From an uncultured Oxalobacter sp. (GTDB lineage: Bacteria > Pseudomonadota > Gammaproteobacteria > Burkholderiales > Burkholderiaceae_D): DNA of 64,000 nt. Within the stretch, counting starts at the first letter, position 1; each line of letters begins with the position of its first letter. The position numbers were made by a program, and so were the translations under genes. The stretch is taken from the NCBI GenBank assembly GCA_934401755.1, contig CAKRSU010000008.1, forward strand, positions 1 through 64,000, given 5' to 3'. Below, piece by piece: positions 35,934-45,799 of the stretch. The notes beneath the pieces were generated by a model. It made no database searches. It was not told the origin of the DNA and saw only the letters and a program-made list of their open reading frames with translations.

Positions 35934-38008
35934 TCGTTCATTCTATCTATAGCGGATGCGCCAAATGCAACCTCTTTAAGCAGACGCAATTGATCTCTAA
36001 TTTTGGCAGCTTGCTCAAATTGAAGATTACTGGAAAACATCTGCATTTGTTTTTCGAGTCTCTTAATTTCTCGTCCTAAATCATTTTCCGACATTGATTT
36101 ATAATGTCCTTTTTTCTCTACCTGAACGGAGTGATGTTTTTCTTCTGGATGAAAAACACCGTCTATCAACTCTCTAATTTCCTTTTTGACACCAGCCGGG
36201 ATGATTCCATGTTCTTTATTAAAAGCGATTTGTTTAATGCGCCGCCTTTCCGTTTCATTCATCGCACGCTTCATAGAATCCGTTATATTATCAGCATATA
36301 AAATAGCCGTACCGTTCAAATTTCTTGCTGCTCGCCCTATTGTTTGAATCAAACTACGTTCAGAACGAAGAAATCCTTCTTTATCCGCATCTAAAATCGC
36401 CACTAATGAAACTTCAGGAATATCTAATCCTTCCCGAAGAAGATTGATCCCAACGAGTACATCAAATTTTCCCAAACGAAGATCTCTAATGATTTCAACT
36501 CGCTCAACAGTATCAATATCACTATGTAAATAACGAACCTTAATTTCGTTTTCCGACAAAAATTCCGTTAATTGCTCGGCTAATCTTTTCGTTAAAGTCG
36601 TTACTAAAACCCGTTCATTTTTTTGAATTCGATCATGAATTTCTCCTAATAAATTATCAATTTGAGTTTTTGCTTCTCGCACTTCAACAACAGGATCAAC
36701 AAGTCCCGTCGGGCGAACAACTTGCTCTACAATTTGGTCTGAATGTGCCAATTCATACGCAGCAGGTGTCGCAGAAACAAAAATCGTTTGACGCATTTTA
36801 TTTTCGAATTCATCGAAACGCAAAGGGCGATTATCTAATGCAGATGGCAATCGAAATCCATAATCAACTAAATTCGTTTTTCTAGATCGGTCGCCATTAT
36901 ACATACCATTTAATTGACCAATCGTGACATGCGATTCATCTAAAAACATGATGGCATCTGTTGGCAAATAATCAACTAATGTTGGCGGAGGATCTCCAGG
37001 TTTTAAACCCGTCAAATGACGAGAATAATTCTCAATGCCTTTTGTAAAACCAATTTCTTGCAACATTTCTAAATCAAAACGAGTACGCTGATCAATCCGC
37101 TGCTCTTCAACATATTTGCCTTGATGCCTAAACCATTCTTTTCGCTGTGATAATTCTTCTTTTATGGTCTCAATTGCCTTTAATACAGTTTCTCTTGGCG
37201 TCACATAATGTGAACTCGGATAAATTGTAAAACGCAATATTTTCTGAAGAACTTTCCCTGTAATCGGATCAAAGAGATGTAACGATTCAATTTCATTATC
37301 AAATAGATCAATACGAACCGCATACTCAGCATTTTCTGCAGGAAAAACATCAATCACATCGCCACGAACTCTAAATACACCTCGCTTGAAATCATAATCA
37401 TTTCGAGCATATTGCATCTGTACCAAACGAGCAATAATATCTTGATGAGCAATCACATCATGCGTACGCAATGTTAAAATCATTTGATGATATTCATTCG
37501 GATTTCCAATCCCATAAATCGCAGATACGGTTGCAACAATTACCACATCCCGCCGTTCCATCAATGATTTAGTACAAGATAGCCGCATTTGTTCGATATG
37601 CTCATTAACAGCAGAATCTTTTTCAATAAACAAATCTCGTTGCGGAACATAAGCTTCAGGTTGATAATAATCATAATAACTAACAAAATACTCAACAGCA
37701 TTGTCTGGGAAAAAATCTCTAAATTCACTATAAAGCTGTGCCGCTAGCGTTTTATTAGGCGCAAATACAATGGCGGGACGTCCTAATTCAGCAATGACAT
37801 GAGCCATCGTATAAGTTTTCCCCGATCCAGTCACACCCAAAAGGGTCTGAAATGCCAATCCACTATGAACTCCTTCTACTAATTTTTCAATAGCTACAGG
37901 TTGATCGCCAGAAGGCGCAAATGGTTGGACAAGTTTAAAGGGGGAATTTGGAAAAGTTGTCACTTTCCTTTTGTCTTTTTCAGAAAAAATAGTTGATAAA
38001 TGAGACAT
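35930..38008 (-). CDS. uvrB: Excinuclease ABC subunit B
   Basis: A 692-residue damage-recognition helicase of nucleotide excision repair. Walker A is GVTGSGKT (residues 58-65). The DNA-clamping hairpin region has [12 protein letters not shown]. Motif II is LDESHVTI. Motifs V and VI are [17 protein letters not shown] and [12 protein letters not shown]. The C-terminal UVR helix pair that binds UvrC has [20 protein letters not shown]. Full length. It diverges from tyrB across 130 bases and overlaps the Ung-like gene. Confidence 0.97.
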   Translation of the reverse strand: MSHLSTIFSEKDKRKVTTFPNSPFKLVQPFAPSGDQPVAIEKLVEGVHSGLAFQTLLGVTGSGKTYTMAHVIAELGRPAIVFAPNKTLAAQLYSEFRDFFPDNAVEYFVSYYDYYQPEAYVPQRDLFIEKDSAVNEHIEQMRLSCTKSLMERRDVVIVATVSAIYGIGNPNEYHQMILTLRTHDVIAHQDIIARLVQMQYARNDYDFKRGVFRVRGDVIDVFPAENAEYAVRIDLFDNEIESLHLFDPITGKVLQKILRFTIYPSSHYVTPRETVLKAIETIKEELSQRKEWFRHQGKYVEEQRIDQRTRFDLEMLQEIGFTKGIENYSRHLTGLKPGDPPPTLVDYLPTDAIMFLDESHVTIGQLNGMYNGDRSRKTNLVDYGFRLPSALDNRPLRFDEFENKMRQTIFVSATPAAYELAHSDQIVEQVVRPTGLVDPVVEVREAKTQIDNLLGEIHDRIQKNERVLVTTLTKRLAEQLTEFLSENEIKVRYLHSDIDTVERVEIIRDLRLGKFDVLVGINLLREGLDIPEVSLVAILDADKEGFLRSERSLIQTIGRAARNLNGTAILYADNITDSMKRAMNETERRRIKQIAFNKEHGIIPAGVKKEIRELIDGVFHPEEKHHSVQVEKKGHYKSMSENDLGREIKRLEKQMQMFSSNLQFEQAAKIRDQLRLLKEVAFGASAIDRMNE

Positions 38009-38139
38009 TATCTTCTGACCTTTGATAATATGTTACCTATTGAGAAAGTATTCTACTTTTTCGTATTAGACCGACATAATTGAATGAATGAGTTCTTTTT
38101 ATGTGGGAACATCTGCATTAAACGATAAATATTATCACG

Positions 38140-39354
38140 ATGAACGAATCTATTCAGGAAAGCATCTTGCCAACCATTCCTATGGCACCTCGCGACCCTA
38201 TTTTGGGGATTACAGAAACATTCCGTGCTGACAGCAACCCTAAAAAGACCAATTTAGGTGTTGGCATCTATTATGATGATAATGGCAAGGTTCCCGTATT
38301 AAAATGTGCCCTTGAAGCAGAAAAACAAATCGCTTTAGAAGGCAGCCCTCATACGTATTTGCCCATTGATGGAATCGCTGTGTATGATAGTGCTGTACAA
38401 AAGCTCATATTTGGTGAGAATTCTGCCCCCGTCAAAGAAAAGCGTATCTCAACAGTTCAATCGCTAGGTGGCACAGGTGCATTAAAAATCGGCGCTGACT
38501 TTTTAAAACGTTTTTCTCCAAATTCAGAAGTATGGATTAGTGATCCTAGCTGGCAGAATCATTACGCATTATTTGATTATGCTGGATTCAAAATCCATTC
38601 GTACCCCTATTACGATGAAGCCACTCATGGCGTAAACTTCAAAGGAATGGTCGATACTTTCAGTAGCCTTCCAGCAGGATCGATTGTTTTATTACATGCT
38701 TGTTGCCATAATCCAACGGGAGCAGATCTCACTGATGAACAATGGGATCAAATCATTGATATCGTTAAAAGCAATCAATTGATCCCTTTCCTTGATATGG
38801 CTTATCAAGGTTTTTCAAAAGGTATTAATGAAGATGGTCGTATTGTTCGCCGTTTTGCTGAAACATATGCGCCTGTTTTTGTTTCGAATTCTTTTTCAAA
38901 ATCTTTTTCTTTATATGGTGAACGTGTTGGCGCATTTAGTCTCGTTGCTTCAAATGCGGATGAATCGGCTCGTATTCTTTCTCAATTAAAACGGGTGATT
39001 CGAACCAATTATTCGAATCCTCCCATTTATGGTGCAAAAATTGTTTCAACCGTATTATCTAATCCTTCTTTGCACAAAATGTGGGAAGATGAATTAGCAA
39101 GTATGCGTGACCGTATTCACCTTATGCGCCACCAACTTGCCGATAAATTAACGGCAAAGAAACCAGATTTAGACTTTAGTTTTATTACTCGTCAAGCTGG
39201 CATGTTCTCTTATTCAGGGCTAACACCTGAACAAGTTAGACGATTAAAAAATGAATTTTCTATCTATATTGTAGAAACGGGTCGTATTTGCATTGCTGCA
39301 CTCAATTCTCACAATATTGATTATGTCGTTGATGCGATTGCACATATTCTATAA
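38140..39354 (+). CDS. Aromatic amino acid / aspartate aminotransferase
   Basis: A 404-residue class I PLP aminotransferase of the TyrB/AspC group. NLGVGIYYDDNGKVPVLKCA is the N-terminal block. SLGGTGALKIGADFL, CCHNPTGADLTDEQW with the PLP-contacting Asn, and SNSFSKSFSLYGERVGAFS with the Schiff-base Lys follow. RICIAALN supplies the carboxylate-binding Arg. It interconverts tyrosine, phenylalanine or aspartate with 2-oxoacids; which substrate dominates cannot be told. The divergent pairing with uvrB is typical of Burkholderiales. It ends at a strong terminator. Confidence 0.9.
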   Translation: MNESIQESILPTIPMAPRDPILGITETFRADSNPKKTNLGVGIYYDDNGKVPVLKCALEAEKQIALEGSPHTYLPIDGIAVYDSAVQKLIFGENSAPVKEKRISTVQSLGGTGALKIGADFLKRFSPNSEVWISDPSWQNHYALFDYAGFKIHSYPYYDEATHGVNFKGMVDTFSSLPAGSIVLLHACCHNPTGADLTDEQWDQIIDIVKSNQLIPFLDMAYQGFSKGINEDGRIVRRFAETYAPVFVSNSFSKSFSLYGERVGAFSLVASNADESARILSQLKRVIRTNYSNPPIYGAKIVSTVLSNPSLHKMWEDELASMRDRIHLMRHQLADKLTAKKPDLDFSFITRQAGMFSYSGLTPEQVRRLKNEFSIYIVETGRICIAALNSHNIDYVVDAIAHIL

Positions 39355-39377
39355 TTCATTATTACATAATCATCCTC

Positions 39378-39409
39378 AAAAATCCGACTAAAAATCTAGT
39401 CGGATTTTT
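39378..39409. terminator. Intrinsic terminator after the aminotransferase gene
   Basis: AAAAATCCGACTA and TAGTCGGATTTTT form a perfect 13-base stem with a six-base loop, 24 bases past the stop codon. Confidence 0.88.
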
Positions 39410-39508
39410 ATCTGTCAGAAACCTTTTAGGTTACCGAATATCTAATAGTCCAGCAGATAATCCTCTTAAAATAAGGCCATCTTTAGCATAGTCCTTAATA
39501 TGAAACGA

Positions 39509-39736
39509 TCAAATTTCTTGTAAATCATCAATTCCGTTACAAACACAAGTTGGGCTAAAAGAACCATCACGACATCTTAAACGACTCTTTACACATCCAG
39601 CAACACCACCGTGATGTGAACAACAACCTCTCCTTGCTACGCAATTTAATGGCATATCATAATCAGAGGCAATTGGCTGATTTGTTGCACATGCAGAAAG
39701 CATCAAAACAAAAGCGAAAATAATGCCCCATTTCAT
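39509..39736 (-). CDS. Small cysteine-rich lipoprotein
   Basis: A 75-residue protein with a lipoprotein signal: a hydrophobic stretch followed by the lipobox LSAC at residues 13-16. The mature part has eight or more cysteines, in CVARRGCCSHHGGVAGC and RCRDGSFSPTCVC. The CCSHHGG motif and the SPTC ending recur in small secreted proteins of several Gram-negative groups, but no function is known to me. The lipid-anchored Cys plus probable disulphides suggests a periplasmic envelope protein. It stands alone between the aminotransferase terminator and tatD. Confidence 0.7.
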   Translation of the reverse strand: MKWGIIFAFVLMLSACATNQPIASDYDMPLNCVARRGCCSHHGGVAGCVKSRLRCRDGSFSPTCVCNGIDDLQEI

Positions 39737-39805
39737 TTTGTCACCTCAAAAATCAATGATTGATTAGGTATTTTTAATATCTCTATAAGTATGCTTTTTA
39801 ACCCG

Positions 39806-40600
39806 TCATAATACCCGCAGTCTTGGCAATACAGATATCACATTTTGAGAAGTTGCTCTTGCAAGTTCCTTAGAAGAAATTCCTCGCAAATTAGCAATAA
39901 TATCAGCAATCCTTGGCAATTCTGCGGGACTATTTTCTTTTTTATTTCGCCAAAAAGGGGGTAAATCAGGAGCATCCGTTTCAACAACGATTGCATCAAT
40001 AGGCAGCTCCATGGCAAGTAATCTACGTTGATGCGCTCGCTCATATGTCACTGTCCCACAAAAACTAATTTTAAATCCTTGACTAATATATGCTTTTGCT
40101 TGCTGTAAACTGCCGTTAAAAGCATGAGCAATGCCAGATGATATGCCATATTGATGCAGATATTTCAACACACTATCAACAGATCTTAAAGTATGCAGCA
40201 ACACAGGCAAATGATATTTTTTTGCAATTTTTAATTGTCGACAAAAAAAATATTCTTGTTTTTCTCTTGTAACAGAATCATTGGGATCTAACTGATAAAA
40301 ATCAAGTCCTATTTCACCTATTGCAACAAATCGTTTATCCTGCAATTTCTCTTGAACCATAATTTCAAGCGTATCTAAGTCTGCCTCTGAACTTAATGCG
40401 ACACAAAGGGGATGAATTCCAAGTGCATAAGAACAAATAGAAACGGTATGCGCAATTTTAAAAACATTGGCAAAACGAGCTCGTTCCGTTGACGGAATAA
40501 TAATATGCGATACGCCTCTTTCTCTTGCTAAATCAACTACTTTTGCAACATGTCCAATAAATGGCGCCGCATCAAGATGGCAGTGACTATCAATCCACAA
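39806..40600 (-). CDS. tatD: TatD-family metal-dependent deoxyribonuclease
   Basis: A 264-residue TIM-barrel hydrolase. MWIDSHCHLD holds the first two metal-binding His residues. AIGEIGLDFYQ gives the bridging Glu, LPVLLHTLRS the third His, IAHAFNGS the next, and VVETDAPDLPP the catalytic Asp. TatD proteins degrade DNA 3'-5' and act in DNA quality control. It is third in lolC-lolD-tatD on the minus strand, 18 bases after lolD. Confidence 0.92.
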   Translation of the reverse strand: MWIDSHCHLDAAPFIGHVAKVVDLARERGVSHIIIPSTERARFANVFKIAHTVSICSYALGIHPLCVALSSEADLDTLEIMVQEKLQDKRFVAIGEIGLDFYQLDPNDSVTREKQEYFFCRQLKIAKKYHLPVLLHTLRSVDSVLKYLHQYGISSGIAHAFNGSLQQAKAYISQGFKISFCGTVTYERAHQRRLLAMELPIDAIVVETDAPDLPPFWRNKKENSPAELPRIADIIANLRGISSKELARATSQNVISVLPRLRVL

Positions 40601-40618
40601 AATATACCTCTATCATTT

Positions 40619-41305
40619 TCAAGCAGCAATCTCTGTTAAGTGTTTATCAAACATCCGATAGATTCGATCACACCGCTTCGCTAATTCAATATCATGTGTC
40701 ACAATAACAAATGCAATTTGCAATTTTTTTGATAATTCAAGGATCAGATCAAAAATTCGATGCGCCGTTGGTCGATCCAGATTGCCTGTTGGTTCATCTG
40801 CCAATACGCAAGAAGGTTGGGTCACTAATGCTCGCGCCAAGGCAACCCGCTGACGTTCCCCGCCAGATAATTCTCCAGGAAGATGTTTTCCGCGTTCAGC
40901 TAAACCAACTTTAGCTAAAATTTCAACTGCCGCCTTTTCGGCTTCCATTTTAGAAACACGACGAATGAAAAACGGCATAGCAACATTCTCTATTGCCGAA
41001 AATTCAGGTAAAAGATGATGAAATTGATAAACAAATCCCAATGTTTTATTTCTAAATATATCGCGTTCTAAACTACTCAATTGAGCTAATACTTTTCCTT
41101 CAACGGATACCTCCCCTGCCGTTGGAACATCTAATCCGCCTAACAAATGAAGAAAAGTGGATTTCCCCGACCCCGATGCACCGACAATAGCCACTCTTTC
41201 GCCTCTTGAAACAGCAAAATCAATATCTTGAAGAATCTCAACCGCATAATTTCCTTGTCGATACGTTTTACAAAGCCCCTGACAAGACAAAACAATATCA
41301 TTCAT
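40619..41305 (-). CDS. lolD: Lipoprotein-releasing ABC transporter ATPase LolD
   Basis: A 228-residue ATPase of LolCDE, which extracts lipoproteins from the inner membrane and hands them to LolA. Walker A is GASGSGKST, the Q-loop region is [15 protein letters not shown], the signature is [15 protein letters not shown], and Walker B is [12 protein letters not shown]. The HHLLPEF Lol motif near the Q-loop is specific to LolD. It overlaps lolC by eight bases. No separate lolE is present here; the single LolC-type gene may supply both membrane subunits, as LolF does in other bacteria. Confidence 0.93.
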   Translation of the reverse strand: MNDIVLSCQGLCKTYRQGNYAVEILQDIDFAVSRGERVAIVGASGSGKSTFLHLLGGLDVPTAGEVSVEGKVLAQLSSLERDIFRNKTLGFVYQFHHLLPEFSAIENVAMPFFIRRVSKMEAEKAAVEILAKVGLAERGKHLPGELSGGERQRVALARALVTQPSCVLADEPTGNLDRPTAHRIFDLILELSKKLQIAFVIVTHDIELAKRCDRIYRMFDKHLTEIAA

Positions 41306-42566
41306 AACGCAACGCCTCCGCGGGGTTGATTTTGGCAGCGTTCCAACTTGGATATAATGTCGCTAAAAAAGAAAGTACGATGGAGGTTCCTCCTATTTTT
41401 AAAACATCCATCCATTGCAAATCCGATGGTAATGAACTAATTAAATAAATATTTTTTGGCAGAAATTGGAATCCAAACATCTGCTCAATACACGGTACGA
41501 TCACATCAATATTTAATGCCACTAATGTGCCTAATCCTATTCCGATTAAAGTCCCAAAAATTCCGGATAAGGCCCCCTGAACAATAAAAATTTTCATAAT
41601 TGATCGAGGACTGGCTCCCAATGTTCGTAAAATGGCAATATCAGCATGTTTTTCAGTAACCGTCATAACCAATGTAGAAACCAAATTGAAAGCCGCAACT
41701 GCAATAATTAACATTAAAATAAGAAACATCATCCTTTTTTCTGTTTGAACAGCTGCAAACCAATTTTTATTTTGCTTGGACCAATCACGAACAATCACTT
41801 CCTCATTTGCTAAAAGTGATGTTAAATCACTAGCAACTTCGGGGGCTTTTTGCATATCCTGAATTTTCACACGAAGTCCAGTTGGCGCTTCCATCTGGAA
41901 AACTCTCATGGCATCATCAATACTGATAAAAGCTAATGTTGTATCAAATTCAAAATGTCCTGCTTCAAAAATACCTGCTACTTTAAATTGCTTGATGCGC
42001 GGTAAAATCCCCGCGGGCGTTACCTGACCTTGAGGAACAACAACAGTGACTTTATCTCCCAAATGGACTTGTAACATCCGAGCAAGTTCATTACCGATTG
42101 CAATATTAAATGTTCCAGATTGTAAGGTCGACAAATTCCCTTCCTTAAACTGCCTGCCCACATCTGATACATGGGGCTCTTGAGATGGATCAATCCCACG
42201 AATAATCACCCCTCTCATAAGATCATCTCTTGCAACAATTGCTTGTCCAACCACATAAGGTGCTGTTCCTATAACAGCGGGATCTTTTTCAATCACTTTG
42301 GCAGTGACTTGCCAATCTGGTAAACTTCCATAAATATCTTGGATCTCAATATGCGGTAAGACAGATAACATCCGATCTCTCACTTCTTTTTGAAATCCAT
42401 TCATAACTGACATGACAATAATTAACGCAGCAACCCCCAAAGCAATACCGGCCATTGATATCATCGAAATGAATGAAATAAACCGATTTTGTTTTCTGCG
42501 TTTACCTGAATATAAATATCGAATCCCGACATACCATTCAAATGGTAAATTAGAAAGAAACTTCAA
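41298..42566 (-). CDS. lolC: Lipoprotein-releasing ABC transporter permease LolC/LolE
   Basis: A 422-residue inner-membrane subunit. One TM segment is at residues 27-50 ([21 protein letters not shown]), with the typical [13 protein letters not shown] block after it. A periplasmic domain of about 220 residues follows, then three C-terminal TM segments with [18 protein letters not shown] and a final [18 protein letters not shown]. The MNGF and PAEALRYE motifs are LolC/E hallmarks. First gene of lolC-lolD-tatD. With only one such gene visible it may act as a homodimer. Confidence 0.92.
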   Translation of the reverse strand: MKFLSNLPFEWYVGIRYLYSGKRRKQNRFISFISMISMAGIALGVAALIIVMSVMNGFQKEVRDRMLSVLPHIEIQDIYGSLPDWQVTAKVIEKDPAVIGTAPYVVGQAIVARDDLMRGVIIRGIDPSQEPHVSDVGRQFKEGNLSTLQSGTFNIAIGNELARMLQVHLGDKVTVVVPQGQVTPAGILPRIKQFKVAGIFEAGHFEFDTTLAFISIDDAMRVFQMEAPTGLRVKIQDMQKAPEVASDLTSLLANEEVIVRDWSKQNKNWFAAVQTEKRMMFLILMLIIAVAAFNLVSTLVMTVTEKHADIAILRTLGASPRSIMKIFIVQGALSGIFGTLIGIGLGTLVALNIDVIVPCIEQMFGFQFLPKNIYLISSLPSDLQWMDVLKIGGTSIVLSFLATLYPSWNAAKINPAEALRYE

Positions 42567-42778
42567 TGTAATAACCTCAAATTGAAATTTGACAATAAGC
42601 CTATATAATTTATATGGTTTTATTATACTTTAAGGGATATCTCATAATACCCAGTTACTCTCATAAATTTAAAAGAGTGAAAGTAATTCAAACTGTTAAA
42701 CCGACTACCCTATCCAATAGAAACGCCCTCATATTGCTATAATGCCGTTTATTGATAACGAAATCGATAAGATATTCC

Positions 42779-43408
42779 ATGAAAAAAATAATGATATTTG
42801 TTGTTATGTTAAGTTGCTTAATTTTAAGTAGCTGCAAAGAAAAAACACAACAGAGCACATTACAGTCACCACAACAGGCAGCCTCTGTTAATACTTCAAT
42901 GACTGCCTCGTCTAATAAAATATCTTCGGAAAAAACAACACTTCATCAAGGTCTTGGGATTACAACAAAGCATTATCAAACAGCCTATAATGCGCAAGTT
43001 CAACAATTTAACCAACAAATGAAACAAGATCCGATTCGGATGACAGCGTTAAATTTGCAAATAACCGGAAAACAATTCAAAGCTTGTCCACTTTCTTATG
43101 CCTGTTTGAAAGGCGTTCTAACAGAAGACAGTCAATATATCAGTCAAATAGCAATCATTGGCACATTGACGATGAAAACTCCAAAATCTCTTATGTTAGC
43201 GCCTGTTCATATGATAATCGGCACGGTATCAGCTATTCCGGATGCAACCATTCCTGAAATCAAAGCATTACTTGATAAACTCTCTCATGACGCTCAAAAA
43301 CGTCATTCTTTAACAGCATCCACTCAATACAAAGGTTACAACCTTCAATTTTTCCATCCTAAACAAGAACAGATTATTTTAACTATTACTAAACCACTAA
43401 CCAAATAA
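42779..43408 (+). CDS. Lipoprotein of unknown function
   Basis: A 209-residue protein with a lipoprotein signal peptide: MKKIMIFVVMLSCLILSSC, lipobox LSSC. A Gln/Ser/Thr-rich linker of about 45 residues follows, then a domain with two cysteines (KACPLSYACLKG) and a hydrophobic centre. It is probably anchored to the periplasmic face of a membrane. No family is recognised. I use the ATG rather than an in-frame TTG 27 bases upstream. It directly precedes miaA, with no gap between its stop codon and the miaA start. Confidence 0.65.
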   Translation: MKKIMIFVVMLSCLILSSCKEKTQQSTLQSPQQAASVNTSMTASSNKISSEKTTLHQGLGITTKHYQTAYNAQVQQFNQQMKQDPIRMTALNLQITGKQFKACPLSYACLKGVLTEDSQYISQIAIIGTLTMKTPKSLMLAPVHMIIGTVSAIPDATIPEIKALLDKLSHDAQKRHSLTASTQYKGYNLQFFHPKQEQIILTITKPLTK

Positions 43409-44383
43409 ATGAGTGCCTCTATGCAAAACCATCCGTTATTGCCCGTTATTGCCATCATGGGACCGACTGCATCCGGTAAAACGGCTTCTGCACTCGAAAT
43501 CGCAAAACATATCCCATCAGAAATTATTTCTGTTGATTCGGCGCTTATTTACAAAGGAATGGATATCGGAACAGCAAAACCTTCTGCCGAAGAACAAGCA
43601 TCTGTTCCCCATCATCTTATTGATATCATTGATCCTAGCGAAGCCTATTCTGCCGCACAATTTCGTGATGATACCTTAAAGCTTATTCATGATATCCAAC
43701 AACGTGGCAAACTCCCTTTACTAGTCGGCGGAACGATGATGTATTTCAAAACATTAACAACTGGACTGGATGATCTTCCTAGTGCAAACCCAACTATCCG
43801 AAAACGACTTGAAGATGAAGCAAATACTTGGGGATGGCCCGCATTACATGCCCGTTTATCAACATTGGATCCTATTACAGCGAATCGTTTAAAATCAACA
43901 GACTCTCAACGCATCCAACGTGCTCTTGAAATTATTGAATTAACCGGAAAACCTCTTTCCAGTTTGCAATCTGGCCAAAAAAAATTAGCCTTACCTTTTC
44001 AACTTATTTCTATTGCATTGGAGCCATCTGATCGACTCAAACTTCATGAGCGCATTGCAAAACGTTTTGATCTCATGTTAAAAGATGATTTACTGATTAA
44101 AGAAGTCATTAAACTGCGTTCTCGTGGAGATCTTAATCTGGAACTTCCCGCCATGCGCTGCGTTGGTTACCGCCAAACATGGCAATACCTTGATGGCGTA
44201 TTTGATCGAAATACTTTGCGTGAAAAAAGTATCATTGCAACTCGTCAACTTTGCAAACGACAACTCACTTGGCTACGTGCCATGCCAGATCGACACATTG
44301 TCGATTGTCTAGCGAATAATGCGATTGACCAGATATACACAATCATTCAAACAGCACTTAAAAAAACTCGGATTAAGCAATAA
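43409..44383 (+). CDS. miaA: tRNA dimethylallyltransferase MiaA
   Basis: A 324-residue enzyme that transfers an isopentenyl group to A37 of tRNAs reading UNN codons. The P-loop GPTASGKT is at residues 18-25. Further blocks are [74 protein letters not shown] and the C-terminal [13 protein letters not shown]. Either the ATG abutting the previous stop or one twelve bases on (MQNHP) may be used. It converges on ubiT with a nine-base gap. Confidence 0.95.
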   Translation: MSASMQNHPLLPVIAIMGPTASGKTASALEIAKHIPSEIISVDSALIYKGMDIGTAKPSAEEQASVPHHLIDIIDPSEAYSAAQFRDDTLKLIHDIQQRGKLPLLVGGTMMYFKTLTTGLDDLPSANPTIRKRLEDEANTWGWPALHARLSTLDPITANRLKSTDSQRIQRALEIIELTGKPLSSLQSGQKKLALPFQLISIALEPSDRLKLHERIAKRFDLMLKDDLLIKEVIKLRSRGDLNLELPAMRCVGYRQTWQYLDGVFDRNTLREKSIIATRQLCKRQLTWLRAMPDRHIVDCLANNAIDQIYTIIQTALKKTRIKQ

Positions 44384-44392
44384 TTCAATTTT

Positions 44393-44890
44393 TTACTTTC
44401 CTTTAATTGAAGGGAAAAATTGATTTCGAATTAATGCCAATAATTTGACTATCGGCAAAGATTCTAATGATTCATAGACATTAAGATCCAAAGCATCTAA
44501 CGTATTTTTTATAACTAAGCCTAACTCGGTATCTCCTTCCATGATTAAACGTCGGCTAAAAAATAAGGTATCAGGATCTTCTTCTCGTTTTGATAATCGG
44601 TAAAAATCTTGTGCACTCGCAGAAATTGTCAAATCAGGCACGCTATTTCGTCGTCCAGGAACAAAGCCACTTTTTGCCCAAATAAAATTAAAATCAACTT
44701 TTGCATCAGTCACAGAAATTCTAAATTGCTTCCCTTGTATAAATTCCGCAATATCTTCTGGTAATTTATCTTTTAATACCAAATTCAACAATAATACAAA
44801 CAATAAGGATCCCGGCCACGACGGTAAACAAGCCATCAAGTAACCAATAGGTTTAGGAATATTATACTGAGCCATCACATTCCCTATCAT
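44393..44890 (-). CDS. ubiT: SCP2-domain ubiquinone biosynthesis factor UbiT
   Basis: A 165-residue protein with a sterol carrier protein 2 lipid-binding domain: FRISVTDAKVDFNFIWAKSG, PDLTISASAQDFYRLSKREE and DTLFFSRRLIMEGDTELGLV. UbiT (YhbT) binds ubiquinone intermediates and is needed for oxygen-independent ubiquinone synthesis. It abuts ubiV with no gap, and ubiU lies just beyond, which is the diagnostic trio. Confidence 0.88.
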   Translation of the reverse strand: MIGNVMAQYNIPKPIGYLMACLPSWPGSLLFVLLLNLVLKDKLPEDIAEFIQGKQFRISVTDAKVDFNFIWAKSGFVPGRRNSVPDLTISASAQDFYRLSKREEDPDTLFFSRRLIMEGDTELGLVIKNTLDALDLNVYESLESLPIVKLLALIRNQFFPSIKGK

Positions 44891-45778
44891 TTATTGTTTC
44901 CAATCCATACCAGGTAAGCCATACCAAAAACCATTGCAACACTCATCATGAATGATATTTTGGAGCCTCATTGTGCCCTCTTTAGAAGATAACTGATCAT
45001 CAATAACCGCTTTAAAACAATAAACAATATCATTCATCCGATTTAACTGTGGCGAAATCCTTAATACATCTACACCATATGTTTTTAATAAAGGAATTTC
45101 TCCGATCAAATTATAAATTTTTGCAGATTGTGTTTGAATCCCATTTAATACAACAAAAGGATGCCCTTCACGCGTATGAACCAATAAACCTTCTGGATCA
45201 TTTAAACACTTAAATCCACAAGAATCTTTTTGAAGATTATGATATCTGGCTGTAAAACAACGGGCAGAATAGGCTAAAGGCAAACGACCTAATACTAATA
45301 GTTCAGATTCCATAGAATCTGGCAACATTGTTAACATCTGCTTTAAGTGATTTTGATTCATTTCAAATGGCATCACCCAGCGGATAGCTCCCAACTCAAA
45401 AACAACTTGAACCGATTCTGCGTTATACAAATTCAAATGAGGACCTGCAACAAAAGCACCAATTCCCTCTCTCATTCCAACTGCCCCCATATCATTCGCT
45501 TCTATGGTGAAATGAGGATTTTCTACCATTCGATGCATTGTATTTAAGTGAGCCCCTGACTCTAGCAAAACCTGAGTTGAAAGAACCACTTCCTTGCCTT
45601 TTGATGATAAAAAATCAGCTAATTTTAACCAATCTGACTCTTTCATCTCATGTCTTCTTGAGCAAACGACTTCCCCAATATAAATAATATCCAACGGTAG
45701 CTCAGCCATCTCCCGATAGAAAGAAAGTAATCTTTCTTTTGACCAATAATACGGGACAGGTCCTAACGCCAATTTCAA
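44891..45778 (-). CDS. ubiV: Oxygen-independent ubiquinone hydroxylation protein UbiV
   Basis: A 295-residue U32-family protein. UbiV (YhbV) forms a heterodimer with UbiU and carries a 4Fe-4S cluster, and together they hydroxylate ubiquinone precursors without O2. It opens LALGPVPYYWSKERLLSFYRE. Cysteine sites are EVVCSRRHEMKESD and CFTARYHNLQKDSCGFKC, the UbiV arrangement. It lies 21 bases after ubiU and directly before ubiT. This operon indicates ubiquinone-based respiration under anaerobic or microaerobic conditions. Confidence 0.9.
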   Translation of the reverse strand: MKLALGPVPYYWSKERLLSFYREMAELPLDIIYIGEVVCSRRHEMKESDWLKLADFLSSKGKEVVLSTQVLLESGAHLNTMHRMVENPHFTIEANDMGAVGMREGIGAFVAGPHLNLYNAESVQVVFELGAIRWVMPFEMNQNHLKQMLTMLPDSMESELLVLGRLPLAYSARCFTARYHNLQKDSCGFKCLNDPEGLLVHTREGHPFVVLNGIQTQSAKIYNLIGEIPLLKTYGVDVLRISPQLNRMNDIVYCFKAVIDDQLSSKEGTMRLQNIIHDECCNGFWYGLPGMDWKQ

Positions 45779-45799
45779 TTAAAATTCCTTTTTGAATAA

